From positions 806,001 to 870,000 of the forward strand of contig CAVVYW010000005.1 of the NCBI GenBank assembly GCA_963752605.1: a DNA stretch of 64,000 bases, read 5' to 3'. The translations under genes were made by a program, and so were the position numbers. Below, piece after piece: positions 27,512-36,700 of this stretch. Within the stretch, counting starts at the first letter, position 1. Each line of letters begins with the position of its first letter. The notes beneath the pieces are model-generated. The model was not told the DNA's origin, made no database searches, and saw only the letters and a program-made list of their open reading frames with translations. The stretch comes from CAVVYW01 sp963752605 (GTDB lineage Bacteria; Actinomycetota; Thermoleophilia; Solirubrobacterales; 70-9).

Positions 27512-28710
27512 TGGCGGCGCCCGAGACACCTCAACCCTTCGGCGACTACTACCGCGAGATCTACGCGAAGGGGATGCTCGCCGGCGAGCAGCCGTCCCTG
27601 CCGATGGCATGGGCCGAGCTCGAGGGCTCGGCCGAGGAGGCGATGGAGGAGCGCGCGGTCGCCTACGTATATGGCGGCGCCGGGAGCGAGGACACCATGC
27701 GCGCCAACCTCGAGGCCTTCCGGCGCTGGCGGATCGTTCCCCGCGTCCTGCGCGACCTCTCCGACCGGGACCTGAGCACCGAGCTGCTGGGCACCCGCAT
27801 GCCAGCTCCGGTGATGCTGGCACCGATCGGCGTGCAGACGCTCGTCCATCCCGACGGCGAGCTTGCCTCGGCCCGGGCCGCCGCGGAGATCGGGTTGCCG
27901 CTGATCACCAGCACCGCGTCGGCGACCTCGATGGAGGACATCGCCGAGGCGAACGGGGACTCGTCGCGCTGGTACCAGCTCTACTGGCCGAACGACGACG
28001 CGATCACCGCCAGCCTGGTGGAGCGCGCGGAGCGCGCCGGCTACAGCGCGATCGTGGTCACCGTGGACAACTACGTTCCCGGCTGGAAGCCGCGCGACCT
28101 CCAGCAGGCGTACCTGCCGTTCCTCGAGGGGATCGGCATCGCGCAGTACCTGTCGGACCCCGTCTTCCAGGAGGCGCTGGAGAAGTCCCCGGAGGAGGAC
28201 GTCGGCGCGGCGGTCGGCCACTTCCTCGGCGTCTTCTCGAAACCGGATTTGACCTGGGAGAGCCTCGAGTGGCTGCAGGGACGCACCTCGCTGCCGATCG
28301 TGCTCAAGGGCATCCTGCATCCCGAGGACGCCACCGAGGCAAGGGAGCGGGGCGTCGCCGGAATCGTCGTCTCCAACCATGGAGGCAGGCAGATCGACGG
28401 CGCCATCGCCTCGCTGGAGGCCCTGCCTCCGATCATCGATGCCGTCGGCGGGGAGATCGCGGTGATGCTCGACAGCGGCATCCGCTCCGGCGCCGACGCG
28501 TTCAAGGCGCTGGCCCTGGGCGCCGACGCCGTGCTCATCGGGCGCCCCTACCTCTGGGGCCTGGCGCTGGACGGGCAGAGCGGCGTTGAGACGGTGCTCC
28601 GGTGCATCCTGGCCGAGCTCGACCTGACCATGGCACTGAGCGGCTACACCGCCATGGACCAGCTCGACGCGCGAGCGCTGCGGCGCGACCGCGATGCCCC
28701 CGGCGCCTAG
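27511..28710 (+). CDS. FMN-dependent alpha-hydroxy-acid oxidase, lactate 2-monooxygenase-like
   Basis: 399 residues from ATG 27511, sharing one base with the upstream TGA. A TIM-barrel FMN enzyme: PAPVMLAPIGVQTLVHPDGE, STASATSMEDIAE, WYQLYWPNDDAITASLVERA, VVTVDNYVPGWKPRDL, IVLKGILHPEDA, then VVSNHGGRQIDG (His base and Arg for substrate carboxylate), DSGIRSGADAFKALALGADA and IGRPYLWGL. The length and VTVDNYVPGWKPRDL are closest to lactate 2-monooxygenase, which turns lactate and O2 into acetate and CO2, rather than to lactate oxidase. The acetate produced would suit the coupled CoA-transferase. The exact hydroxy acid is uncertain. Confidence 0.9.
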   Translation: MAAPETPQPFGDYYREIYAKGMLAGEQPSLPMAWAELEGSAEEAMEERAVAYVYGGAGSEDTMRANLEAFRRWRIVPRVLRDLSDRDLSTELLGTRMPAPVMLAPIGVQTLVHPDGELASARAAAEIGLPLITSTASATSMEDIAEANGDSSRWYQLYWPNDDAITASLVERAERAGYSAIVVTVDNYVPGWKPRDLQQAYLPFLEGIGIAQYLSDPVFQEALEKSPEEDVGAAVGHFLGVFSKPDLTWESLEWLQGRTSLPIVLKGILHPEDATEARERGVAGIVVSNHGGRQIDGAIASLEALPPIIDAVGGEIAVMLDSGIRSGADAFKALALGADAVLIGRPYLWGLALDGQSGVETVLRCILAELDLTMALSGYTAMDQLDARALRRDRDAPGA

Positions 28711-29167
28711 ATCGAGCTTGACGCGGATGTGCGCGGTCGGCGCCGCGCTGTTGGCGGCCGCGGTCCCGCTCGGCTGCGACGCGATCGATAACGAGGCACG
28801 CGACCAGGCCGACGAGCAGGCAACGGGGGCGGGCGCCGCCACCGAGGGCCGGGAGGCCGCGCCGCCGGTTGAGGCTGCCACCTGTCCACCGGGCCTGGCC
28901 GGGTGCCGCACCGCGTCCGGGATCGTCATCTACGTCGAGAGGGTGGATCCGGACGGGGACGGGGACGCCCACTTCGTGCTGGCCAGTGACGACGACATCA
29001 CCGCGCGGGGGGTCTCCGTGATCGACGTGAGGCGGGACCTGCGCCCGGACCCCCTGCCCGGCCCCGGCGACCGGGTCAGCGCCGCCGGGCCGGTCCATCG
29101 CGGCTCCTACGGCCAGATGCAGATCGAGGCGGTAGCGGTGCACGCCACCTACACTCCCAGCCGATGA
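28694..29167 (+). CDS. small lipoprotein, unknown function
   Basis: 157 residues from ATG 28694, overlapping the end of the flavoenzyme by 17 bases; ATG 28727 is an alternative start. The signal is a lipoprotein type: RSSLTR, hydrophobic core, then VPLGC as the lipobox, so the mature protein begins at Cys28 on the membrane outer face. An Ala/Glu/Gly linker (about 30-62) precedes a compact beta domain (GIVIYVERVDPDGDGDAHFV ... PGPGDRVSAAGPVHRGSYGQ), which looks like a small OB-type barrel. No family name is claimed. It is translationally linked to the next gene (ATGA). Confidence 0.75.
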   Translation: MPPAPRSSLTRMCAVGAALLAAAVPLGCDAIDNEARDQADEQATGAGAATEGREAAPPVEAATCPPGLAGCRTASGIVIYVERVDPDGDGDAHFVLASDDDITARGVSVIDVRRDLRPDPLPGPGDRVSAAGPVHRGSYGQMQIEAVAVHATYTPSR

Positions 29168-29571
29168 GGCTCCGCGCCCTCCTTCTCTCCTCGCTCATCC
29201 TCGCCCTCCTGGGTCTGGGCGGGTCGGCGCCGGCGCTCTCGGCCCCCTCCCACACTCCCCGCTTCGATTCCTTCAAGTTCCGGGTCGGCTGCGGACTTCA
29301 GCTGAAGCAGCTCGGCGGCATGAGCTGCTTCTCGGAGGCGCTTCCCTCCACCGAGCTCGATGGGTACATCGAGCTGCACGCTCACGGCGATCCGAAGACC
29401 GGAGAGCGCGGGGACTCGCCCTGGCGCAACGGCAAGGTGACCACGCTCGGTCCCGGCGATCGCTGGTCACGAGGCGGCATCGACTGCGAGCGCACCAGGA
29501 AGCTGCTGCGCTGTACCAACCTGGACGCCAACGGCTTCACGCTCACGCCCAAGGCGCACTCAGTCTTCTAA
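29164..29571 (+). CDS. small secreted Cys-containing protein (DUF6636-like)
   Basis: 135 residues from ATG 29164, overlapping the previous stop as ATGA. Signal peptide MRLRALLLSSLILALLGLGG, cleavage near ALS-APS. The mature part has four Cys (VGCGL, MSCF, IDCERT, LLRCTN), and the end LLRCTNLDANGFTLTPKAHS resembles the CxxxxGHGFxLS ending of small actinobacterial secreted proteins grouped as DUF6636; the match is from memory and tentative. It is the last gene of the plus-strand run, its last 29 bases overlapping the end of the convergent membrane-protein gene. Confidence 0.68.
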   Translation: MRLRALLLSSLILALLGLGGSAPALSAPSHTPRFDSFKFRVGCGLQLKQLGGMSCFSEALPSTELDGYIELHAHGDPKTGERGDSPWRNGKVTTLGPGDRWSRGGIDCERTRKLLRCTNLDANGFTLTPKAHSVF

Positions 29572-30403
29572 GTCCGTTCGTCGAGGGTGAGCCGCTGAGC
29601 GGATCGCCGGTGTGGTCACACGGTGCGACGAGTTCGGGCCGCTGCTCCTCCATGATCGAGATGGTCTCCTCCATCTCGACCGGCTTGAGGCTTCCGTTCT
29701 TGTCCTGGTAGGGGTGGTCCAGGAACCAGATCAGCAGGAGGCCGGCGGTCACGATCGCGGTGACGCTCGCCATCAGGATGAATTGGACGAAGAGGGCCTC
29801 GCTGCGCCGGTCGACGAAGACCAGGACGAAGGCGATGTTGAGAAGCGCGCCCAGGCCGAGGATGAACCAGACCGGAGAGGTGATGATCGGGGTGCTCTGG
29901 GTCAGCCGCTCGCGACGCGAATCGACCCTGTCGTCGCGCAGGCTGAGCATCTGCGAGAACGCCGCCTGCTCCTTCGGCGTCTCCACCGTCAGGCCCTCGT
30001 AGCTGTTCTGCAGTCTGAGGGCCCAGTGGTCGGTCACCGGGCTCCGCTCGCGCTCCCGCATGGCGGGCCAGTCCGTGTGGATGGCCGAGCGCCCGTAACA
30101 GACCAGCTCACCCTGCACGTCCATGCGCTCCGGGAAGAACTCCGCCGTCCGGAACAGCTCGAGCGCCGCCTCGGATTCGTGCGCGGCACCCTCCTTCGCG
30201 TCGGTGTAGGACTGGAAGGCGATCAGCACCACGAAGGCGAGCAGGACCGCGAAGGAGGTTCCCACGACGCCATAGACGCCCGCGCCTCGCGTCGTGTCGG
30301 AGAGGAGCGCGTCCTGCGGGCCGTACCGATGGAACGCCCACAGCAGGCTGCAGGTGAGCGCGCAGGCGCCGGCGATGATCAGGGAGGCGACGAGGATGTC
30401 CAC
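29543..30403 (-). CDS. DUF4239-like (bestrophin-like) membrane protein
   Basis: 286 residues if started at GTG 30403; a TTG at 30436 would add 11 residues. Four membrane segments: ILVASLIIAGACALTCSLLW, VYGVVGTSFAVLLAFVVLIA, VWFILGLGALLNIAFVLVFV and FILMASVTAIVTAGLLLIWF. Between segments 2 and 3 lies a roughly 100-residue soluble region. The motif GTSFAVLLAFVVLIAFQSY is typical of DUF4239 proteins, which resemble bestrophin channels. The function is unknown. The gene stands alone, divergent from the lysozyme gene. Confidence 0.75.
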   Translation of the reverse strand: MDILVASLIIAGACALTCSLLWAFHRYGPQDALLSDTTRGAGVYGVVGTSFAVLLAFVVLIAFQSYTDAKEGAAHESEAALELFRTAEFFPERMDVQGELVCYGRSAIHTDWPAMRERERSPVTDHWALRLQNSYEGLTVETPKEQAAFSQMLSLRDDRVDSRRERLTQSTPIITSPVWFILGLGALLNIAFVLVFVDRRSEALFVQFILMASVTAIVTAGLLLIWFLDHPYQDKNGSLKPVEMEETISIMEEQRPELVAPCDHTGDPLSGSPSTNGLRRLSAPWA

Positions 30404-30475
30404 GTCGCGCAGCCTAAGCCCATCGCTGGACCGCAACCCGATGGCGTCTCGCCGTGTTCTTAGCCTTCACCACCG

Positions 30476-31237
30476 ATGAGTTCCCGCCTCGCACGCACGA
30501 TCCTGATTCCGGCCGCATTGGCCGCGGCGCTGCTGGCGACCGCGCCCAGCGCCGCCCCCGGCGCCCCCAAGTCCATCGGGATCGACGTCTCGCGGTTCCA
30601 GGGGACGATCGACTGGAGCCTCGTCGCCGGCTCGGGCGTCCGCTTCGCCTTCGTACAGGCGAGCCGCGGCAGCGGCTTCGACTGCGCTGTGAAGCCCGAT
30701 CAGTGCGGGGCCGATCCCTACTTCCTCACCAACCGGGCCAACGCGGTCGCCGCCGGGATTCAGATCGGCCCCTACCACCGGGCCTTTGCGACGGGTGGCA
30801 CGCTCGCCGCGGCGAGGGCGGACGCCGTCGCCGAGGCGGACGTCTTCCTGGCCTCGGTCGGGTCCCTCCAGAGCGGCAACCTGGTCCCGGTGCTCGACGT
30901 CGAGACGCCGTTCACCGGGTTGGACGCCAACCGCCTGCGGACCTGGATCCGGGTCTGGGTGAAGCGGGTCGCGGCGCGCCTCGGCCGGAAGCCGATGATC
31001 TACACGAACGCCTCGAGCTGGGCCGCGACCGGGAACACGACCGAGTTCGCCAAGGCCAAGTACCCGCTCTGGGTCGCCGAGTGGGGCGTCAGCAGGCCGA
31101 CCGTGCCCGCGAACTTCTGGGCCGGCCGCGGCTGGTCGGTCTGGCAGTACACGAGCTCGGGCACGGTGAGCGGCATCAGCGGGCGCGTGGACATGAACCG
31201 GCTCCGTGTCGGCCTGCGGAAGCTGACGATTCCCTGA
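30476..31237 (+). CDS. secreted GH25-family lysozyme (muramidase)
   Basis: 253 residues from ATG 30476. The signal peptide (LIPAALAAALLATAPSAA) is followed by one GH25 domain filling the protein: GIDVSRFQGTIDW (Asp37), FAFVQASRGSG, IGPYHRAFATGG, VPVLDVET (Asp141 and Glu143, the catalytic acid pair), PMIYTNASSW, WVAEWGV and WSVWQYTSSGTVSG. GH25 enzymes cleave the MurNAc-GlcNAc bond of peptidoglycan. No separate wall-binding domain is present. Wall remodelling or attack on other bacteria are both possible. Confidence 0.93.
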   Translation: MSSRLARTILIPAALAAALLATAPSAAPGAPKSIGIDVSRFQGTIDWSLVAGSGVRFAFVQASRGSGFDCAVKPDQCGADPYFLTNRANAVAAGIQIGPYHRAFATGGTLAAARADAVAEADVFLASVGSLQSGNLVPVLDVETPFTGLDANRLRTWIRVWVKRVAARLGRKPMIYTNASSWAATGNTTEFAKAKYPLWVAEWGVSRPTVPANFWAGRGWSVWQYTSSGTVSGISGRVDMNRLRVGLRKLTIP

Positions 31238-31876
31238 TCAGCGGTGCCGCGGATGTGTGGCGGTGGTGCCTGTCCGGGGCTCCTCCACCGCGATCGCGCG
31301 CGTCGGCTTGATCGCCACGCGCTCGCGCTTGATCCGCCGGCGGGCAAGGGCGACCGCCTCGTCCATCTCCCGCTCGGCGGCCTCGATGCGGCTGTCGAGC
31401 TCTCCGATCCGGTCTCGCAGCGATCGCATCTCGCCTGCCTCGTTCAGATACGCAGCACCGCCCAGCTCGAACTGCGCGCTCTCGCGCTCCCGGCGAAGCT
31501 CGTGGAGCTCCCGGCGGAGCCCGACCACCTCCCGCGTGGCCTCCGACCACGCTCCGGCGAAGACCCGCGCCAGCCCGAGACGGGCGCCGGCACCGTCCAC
31601 GGCGCCCACCGCCCCCTGAGCGAGGGCACTCGCCGGCCAGCGGCGCGCCGCGTCAATCGCGAGCGCGAGCAACAGGACGCCGGTCACGATCAGCCCCGCC
31701 CCGACCGGCCAGGCGCCCAGCCCCAGTCCAGCGGCCGCGCCTGCCAGAACGGCCGCCGCACCGAGCACCAGGGCGACGGTGGGTGGGACCACGCCGAAGA
31801 TGCGTGGCTCAGCCGCGACCGCGATCGGTGGATCGCCTGCCTCGCCCTCCATCCGTGGCTGCCTCCGGAGCCTCAT
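31238..31876 (-). CDS. membrane protein with two TM segments and a coiled coil
   Basis: 212 residues from ATG 31876, convergent with the lysozyme gene with no gap. Two membrane segments (TVALVLGAAAVLAGAAAGLG and WPVGAGLIVTGVLLLALAID, about 33-75) are followed by a helical region with charged heptads (VVGLRRELHELRRERESAQF, EMRSLRDRIGELDSRIEAAE), predicted to be a coiled coil. No family is recognised. The tail is basic and His-rich (EEPRTGTTATHPRHR). A structural or scaffolding role is only a guess. Confidence 0.7.
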   Translation of the reverse strand: MRLRRQPRMEGEAGDPPIAVAAEPRIFGVVPPTVALVLGAAAVLAGAAAGLGLGAWPVGAGLIVTGVLLLALAIDAARRWPASALAQGAVGAVDGAGARLGLARVFAGAWSEATREVVGLRRELHELRRERESAQFELGGAAYLNEAGEMRSLRDRIGELDSRIEAAEREMDEAVALARRRIKRERVAIKPTRAIAVEEPRTGTTATHPRHR

Positions 31877-31931
31877 CGGTGCCTGTATTCCCCGGCCCGC
31901 CCGCCTCTAATCCCGGGACATGCGTCCGCAG

Positions 31932-31963
31932 ACGAGGGGCGCCGCTCTCGCGGCGCCCCTCGT
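31932..31963 (-). terminator. strong GC hairpin, probable terminator
   Basis: A perfect 14-bp inverted repeat (ACGAGGGGCGCCGC / GCGGCGCCCCTCGT) with loop TCTC lies 22 bases past the stop of the minus-strand DUF7144 gene. It is similar in design to the hairpin at 348-373. No U-run follows it on the minus strand. Confidence 0.7.
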
Positions 31964-31985
31964 GAAACTGCTGTGTGGAGGCGGG

Positions 31986-32390
31986 CTAGCGCCGAGTGGC
32001 GCTCCTCGTCCTCCCGAACTCCGCGGTGTAGGCGCAGAGCGCGTAGATGATGACGATGTCGAGGACCATCACGGCCACCGACCACGCCGGATAGTGCTTG
32101 AAGAACGCGAGCTGGATGATGAAGTTACCCACCGCCAGCGCGATCCCCAGTATCTGGGCCAGCCGGGAGCCGCTGAGGACTCCGAGACCCACGAGGACCT
32201 CGACGCTCCCCAGGCAGATCAGCACCACGCCCCAGGCGTCGAAGTCCTTGACGACCAGTGCGTTCTCGCCGACGTACAGCTGCTCCGGCCGTGCCAGAGC
32301 GACTATCCCGTCGATCACGTTGAACAGTCCTACCGTGATGAACAGGACGCCCGCGAAAGTAACCACGCCTGCGCGTTGAGCTGCAGACAT
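31986..32390 (-). CDS. DUF7144-type four-TM membrane protein
   Basis: 134 residues from ATG 32390, chosen for the AGGAG 6 bases upstream; an in-frame extension to 32471 has no such site. Four membrane segments (GVVTFAGVLFITVGLFNVID, WGVVLICLGSVEVLVGLGVL, ILGIALAVGNFIIQLAFF, VMVLDIVIIYALCAYT). The spacing and the motifs GLFNVIDGIVAL and YPAWSVAVMVLDIVIIYAL fit the DUF7144 family of actinobacterial membrane proteins as I remember it. The function is unknown. It ends at a strong hairpin and is probably monocistronic. Confidence 0.8.
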   Translation of the reverse strand: MSAAQRAGVVTFAGVLFITVGLFNVIDGIVALARPEQLYVGENALVVKDFDAWGVVLICLGSVEVLVGLGVLSGSRLAQILGIALAVGNFIIQLAFFKHYPAWSVAVMVLDIVIIYALCAYTAEFGRTRSATRR

Positions 32391-32409
32391 CGCTTCTCCT
32401 TCCCTCTTT

Positions 32410-32429
32410 ACGGTCCCGGTGGGGACCGT
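32410..32429. other. 8-bp inverted repeat upstream of the DUF7144 gene
   Basis: ACGGTCCC / GGGACCGT with loop GGTG lies about 20 bases before the DUF7144 start and 90 bases after the stop of the next minus-strand gene. It could be a terminator for the gene ending at 32519, an operator, or a leader hairpin; the sequence does not decide. Confidence 0.4.
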
Positions 32430-32518
32430 GGTCGGCGAGGACTCTAGCGACGGCCGGGGCGGAACCCGCAAAATGCGGCGGCGTCCGGGGAAATTGGGCG
32501 GAAAATCCGGCGTGACCC

Positions 32519-32944
32519 TCAGCCGAGCGGCCCGGGGACCTCGGGCGCCCGCGAGCTTTCGGACCTGCGCTCAGCCCGCTGCCTGAGCCAGCCGCCCAAG
32601 GCTCCGAAGGCGCCGCCGAGGCCGGTCGTGACCCCGACCAGCACGATCGCCGGGTGCGGTAGCTCCGCCTCGGCCTCCGCCCCGTGGATCTCGTGGGCGA
32701 GGAGAATGAACGAGCCGAAGATCAGGCCCGCCAGCAGCCCCCGGCGCGCCCCGAGCGAGGCGCCGAAGTGGTCGAAGCCGGCGCCGATCCCGCCGAGGAT
32801 GCCGAGGACCGAGAGGACGAGATAGGTCGCCTCGGAGACGCCGAGGAAGTAGCCGGTGATCGCTCCGAAGACGGCGGGCAGCACCAATGCGAGCCCGATC
32901 TGGATGGAGCGCGGATGCTCCTTGAGCAGGGGAGGGAGTCTCAC
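32519..32944 (-). CDS. small four-TM membrane protein, unknown function
   Basis: 141 residues from GTG 32944. Four hydrophobic segments (IQIGLALVLPAVFGAITGYF, YLVLSVLGILGGIGAGF, GLLAGLIFGSFILLAHEI, AIVLVGVTTGLGGAFGALGG) are rich in glycine. A His/Glu loop (HEIHGAEAEAELPHP) lies between segments 3 and 4, and the cytosolic C-terminus is basic. No family is recognised. The gene stands alone between the HD-GYP remnant and DUF7144, all on the minus strand. Confidence 0.7.
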   Translation of the reverse strand: MRLPPLLKEHPRSIQIGLALVLPAVFGAITGYFLGVSEATYLVLSVLGILGGIGAGFDHFGASLGARRGLLAGLIFGSFILLAHEIHGAEAEAELPHPAIVLVGVTTGLGGAFGALGGWLRQRAERRSESSRAPEVPGPLG

Positions 32945-33001
32945 GCGGGGCGGACGCTACTCGAACCGGCGGCCCCGCACGCCGCCTGGCCCCACCGGCC
33001 G

Positions 33002-33718
33002 TCAGTGGCCGTGGCCGTTGCCCCCGCCGTTGCCGTTGTCCCCGCCGTTGCCGCTGTTGCCACCGCCGCTGCCGCCCACCGAGCCGCTGGAGCCGCCCGA
33101 GGTCCCGGTGCTGCCCGTGATGCCACCGCCAGAGCCACCGTCCGAGCCGCCGCCCGACGTACCGGTGCTGCCGGTGTCGCCTCCCCCATTACCGCCCACC
33201 CCGCGGCCGGATCCGCCGGACGAGCCGCCCGGCCGGACTACACCGGCACGTGGGCCGGCCGGCGTTCCTCCAGCCTGTCCGGGCGCCTGACCGGCCGCGG
33301 ACTGCTCGAGAGCCACGGCCGTGCCCGGTGAGACGGGAGCATGCTCGACGGGGGGCACCGCCCCCGCGATCGCGCCGCCCGTGCCGACCGCCGCCGCGGT
33401 GGCGGCGAGCGCCTTCGCGGTGGAGGCCGCGCCCCCGGCGGCGTTCAGCTGACCGAACAACCCGGAGAGCAGGCGCTGCGGCAGCGCGGTGATCAGGGCC
33501 CACATCGCGAGCGGACGGGTCCCCGAGTAGTTGTCGTTGAAGGCCCTGACGGCGACTGGGTCGAGCTGCGTCCCTGCCTCCTGGTTGAGGATCTTCAGCG
33601 CCTTGCGATGCGCGTTGGCCGTGCGGTACGCGCGATTCGAGGTGAGCGCGTCGAAGGTATCGGCTCGAGTCAACGGTGCCTCAACACTCGAGCTGCGCCA
33701 GCCCGTGCCGCGCCCCAT
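33002..33718 (-). pseudogene. remnant of an HD-GYP protein C-terminus joined to a Gly-rich tail
   Basis: The frame from ATG 33718 begins with 17 unrelated residues and then RADTFDALTSNRAYR ... ALKILNQEAGTQLDPVAVRA, the last part of an HD-GYP domain (ADxFDALTSxRxYR and GTQxDPxxVxAF). The metal-binding HD and GYP motifs that should precede it are missing, because the giant RCC1 gene ends only 23 bases upstream. After the fragment comes an Ala-rich segment with one possible membrane helix and a roughly 100-residue Gly/Ser-rich tail ending GNGHGH. It cannot act as a c-di-GMP phosphodiesterase. It is probably a deletion remnant; whether it is translated is unknown. Confidence 0.7.
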
Positions 33719-33740
33719 GACCTGCCTGCGGCCGCTCGGC

Positions 33741-36700
33741 TCAGTCCAGGTGGAGCACTGCGGTGCTGGCGTTCGGGCTGAGCGCCCGGACGTCGACCTG
33801 TAGGCGCCCGCCGCCGCCGTACCTGAGCATCGCGGCCCGTGCCCTCCTGTTCAGCCTGGCGGCGACCCAGGTCTGCCGGCCCGCCGTCCCAGGGGCGGAG
33901 CCGCTGGCGATCAGCGGCTTCTTCAGCCCCATGACCCTCATCACTTCGGTGGAGACGCTCACCCTGACGACGACCTGGCAGTCGATCCGGCAGGTGACCT
34001 GCAGCTTGATGCCCTTCCTGGCCAGCTTGCCGACGGACCTCGGGACCAGCATCCGGTGCACATCGAGCCGCTGTCCGTCCGGCGTCGTCACCGACGGAGC
34101 ATTGTTCGATCCCGGTGGGTTGTTCGGCGGGATCAGGTCGGCCAGGCAGTTGACGGCGACGGCGACAGTCGCGGTGGAGCCGCCGTTCGCCGAGTAGGTG
34201 AAGTCGTCGGTGGGGCCGCCGTCATTGCAGTAGCCGGGATCCGGCTGGTAGGTGAGGCCGGTGTGAGCGCCTGGGGAGCCACCGGTGAGCACCACGGTCC
34301 CGTTGGCGGGATCGCCAGCCGACGAGACCGTCTTCGGGCCGCCGTCCACGTCGGTGTCGTTGGCGAGCATGTTGATCACCGTCGCCGGGTCGTCCTCGTT
34401 CACCGTCGCCGAGTCGCCGACGGCCACCGGCAGGTCGTCGACGCAGGTGACGGTGACCGACACCGTGGCCTCCGAGCCGCCGTTCACGGTGTAGGTGAAG
34501 TTGTCGGTGGGGCTGCCGGAGTTGCAGTAGTTGGGGTCGGGCTGATAGGTGAGGCCCGTGTGCTCGCCGGGGGATCCGCCGGTGAGAACCACGGTCCCAT
34601 TGGCCGGGCCGCTGGCCAACGAGATCGTCCTCGGGCCGCCATCGGGGTCGGTGTCGTTGGCCAGCACGTCGATCGCGGTGGCGGAAGCGTCCTCGACGAC
34701 GGTCGCGGAGTTGTCGACCGCCGCCGGCGGGTCGTCGACGCAGGTGACCGTCATGGAGACGGTCGCGGTGGAGCCGCCGTTCAGGGTGTAGGTGAAGTCG
34801 TCGGTCGGCCCGCCATCGTTGCAGTAGCCCGGGCCAGGCTCGTAGGTGACGCCGCTGCCGCCGCCGGTGATGACCACGTTCCCATCGGCGGGCTGGGTGA
34901 CCGACTGGATCTGCTTCGGCCCGCCGTCGGGGTCGGTGTCGTTGGCGAGCACGTCGACCGCGGTCGCCGGGTCGCTCTCCCCGATCGTGGCGGCGTCGTC
35001 AACCGCGGTCGGGGGATCGTCGGTGCAGCTGACCGACATCGAGACCGTGGCGGTGGACCCGCCGTTGAGGCTGTAGGTGAAGTCGTCGGTGGGCCCGGCG
35101 TCGTTGCAGTAGATGGGATCCGGCTGGTAGGTGAGGCCGGTGCCGCCGCCGGTGACCACCACGGTGCCGTTTGCCGGATCGGAGGCGGACTGGATGTTCC
35201 TCGGCCCCCCGTCGGTGTCGGTGTCGTTGGCGAGGACGTCGATCGCCGTGGCGGGTGCGTCCTTGGCCACCGTCGCGGAGTCGTTGACCGCGGTCGGGCT
35301 GTCGTCGAGGCAGTTGACGGTGACCGAGACCGTCGCGGTGGAGTCGCCGTTGATCGTGTAGGTGAACGTGTCCGGGCTGCCGCTTGGGGGGTTGTTGCAG
35401 TAGTTGGGATCGGGCTGGTAGGTGAGGCCGGTGTGGGCGCCGGGCGAGCCTCCGGTCAGCACCACGGTCCCGTTGGCAGGATCGTCCGCTGAGGAGATCG
35501 TCTTCGGCCCCCCGTCGGTGTCGGTGTCGTTGGCCAGCACATCGATCGCGGTGGCACCGGCGTCCTCGGCCATCGTCGCGGGGTCGTCGGCCGCGGTCGG
35601 GTTGTCGTCGATGCAGTTGACCGTGACCGAAACGGTCGCGGCGGAGCCGCCGTTGATCGTGTAGGTGAACGTGTCCGGGCTACCCCCTGGAGGGTCGTTG
35701 CAGTAGTTCGGATCGGGCTGGTAGGTGAGGCCTGTGTGGGCGCCGGCCGATCCCCCGATGAGCACCACGGACCCGTTGGCCGGATCGGACGCCGAGGAGA
35801 TCGTCTTCGGGCCACCGTCAACGTCGGTGTCGTTGGCGAGGACGTCGATCGGCGTCGGCGGCGCGTCCTCGGACATCGTCGCAGAGTCGTTGACCGCGGT
35901 CGGGTTGTCGTCGACGCAGTTGACCGTGACCGAGATCGTTGCGGTCGAGCCGCCGTTCAGCGTGTAGGTGAACGTGTCGGGAGTTCCCGGCGGATTGTTG
36001 CAGTGGTTGGGGTCGGGCTGGTAGGTGAGGCCGGTCCCACCGCCGGTGATCACCACCGTCCCGTTGGCGGGGTCGGAGGTGGACTGGATCGTCTTGGTCC
36101 AGCCCTCCGAGTCGACGTCGTTGGCGAGGACATCGACGGCGGTGGCGCCCGAGTCCTCGGCGACCGTGGCGGAGTCGTTGACGGCGGTGGGCGGCGGACC
36201 CTGCGTGCTGACGGTGCCGCCGAGGGTCACCGGCCCCGCCGTCCCGGGGGCCTCGTCGTCCCCGATGTCGGTCAGGTTTCCGTACCCGACTCGCCCGGCG
36301 GCCGCATCGCCCCAGCAGCGGACGGTGCCGTCGTCGAGCACGGAGCAGGTGTGTGCGGTGCCGGCGGTGACGACCACCGCGGTCCTCCCCGCGCCCAGGT
36401 TCACCGGGCCGACCGAGCCCGGGACCTCGTTGTCGCCGATGTCGCTCTGGTTCGCGTAACCGAGCCGGCCCAAGTCACCCTCACCCCAGCAGCGAAGCGT
36501 GTTGTTGTCGAGCACGGCACAGGTGTGAGCGCTTCCGGCGGTGATCGCCAGCGCCGTTCGGCCCGCCCCTAGGTCCACCGGGCCGGCGGTGCTGACCGCC
36601 TCGTCGTCGCCGATGTCGGTTGCGTTGCCGTATCCGACCCTGCCGTTGGCCGCGTCGCCCCAGCAGCGGACGGTGCCGTTGTCGAGCACCGCACAGGTGT

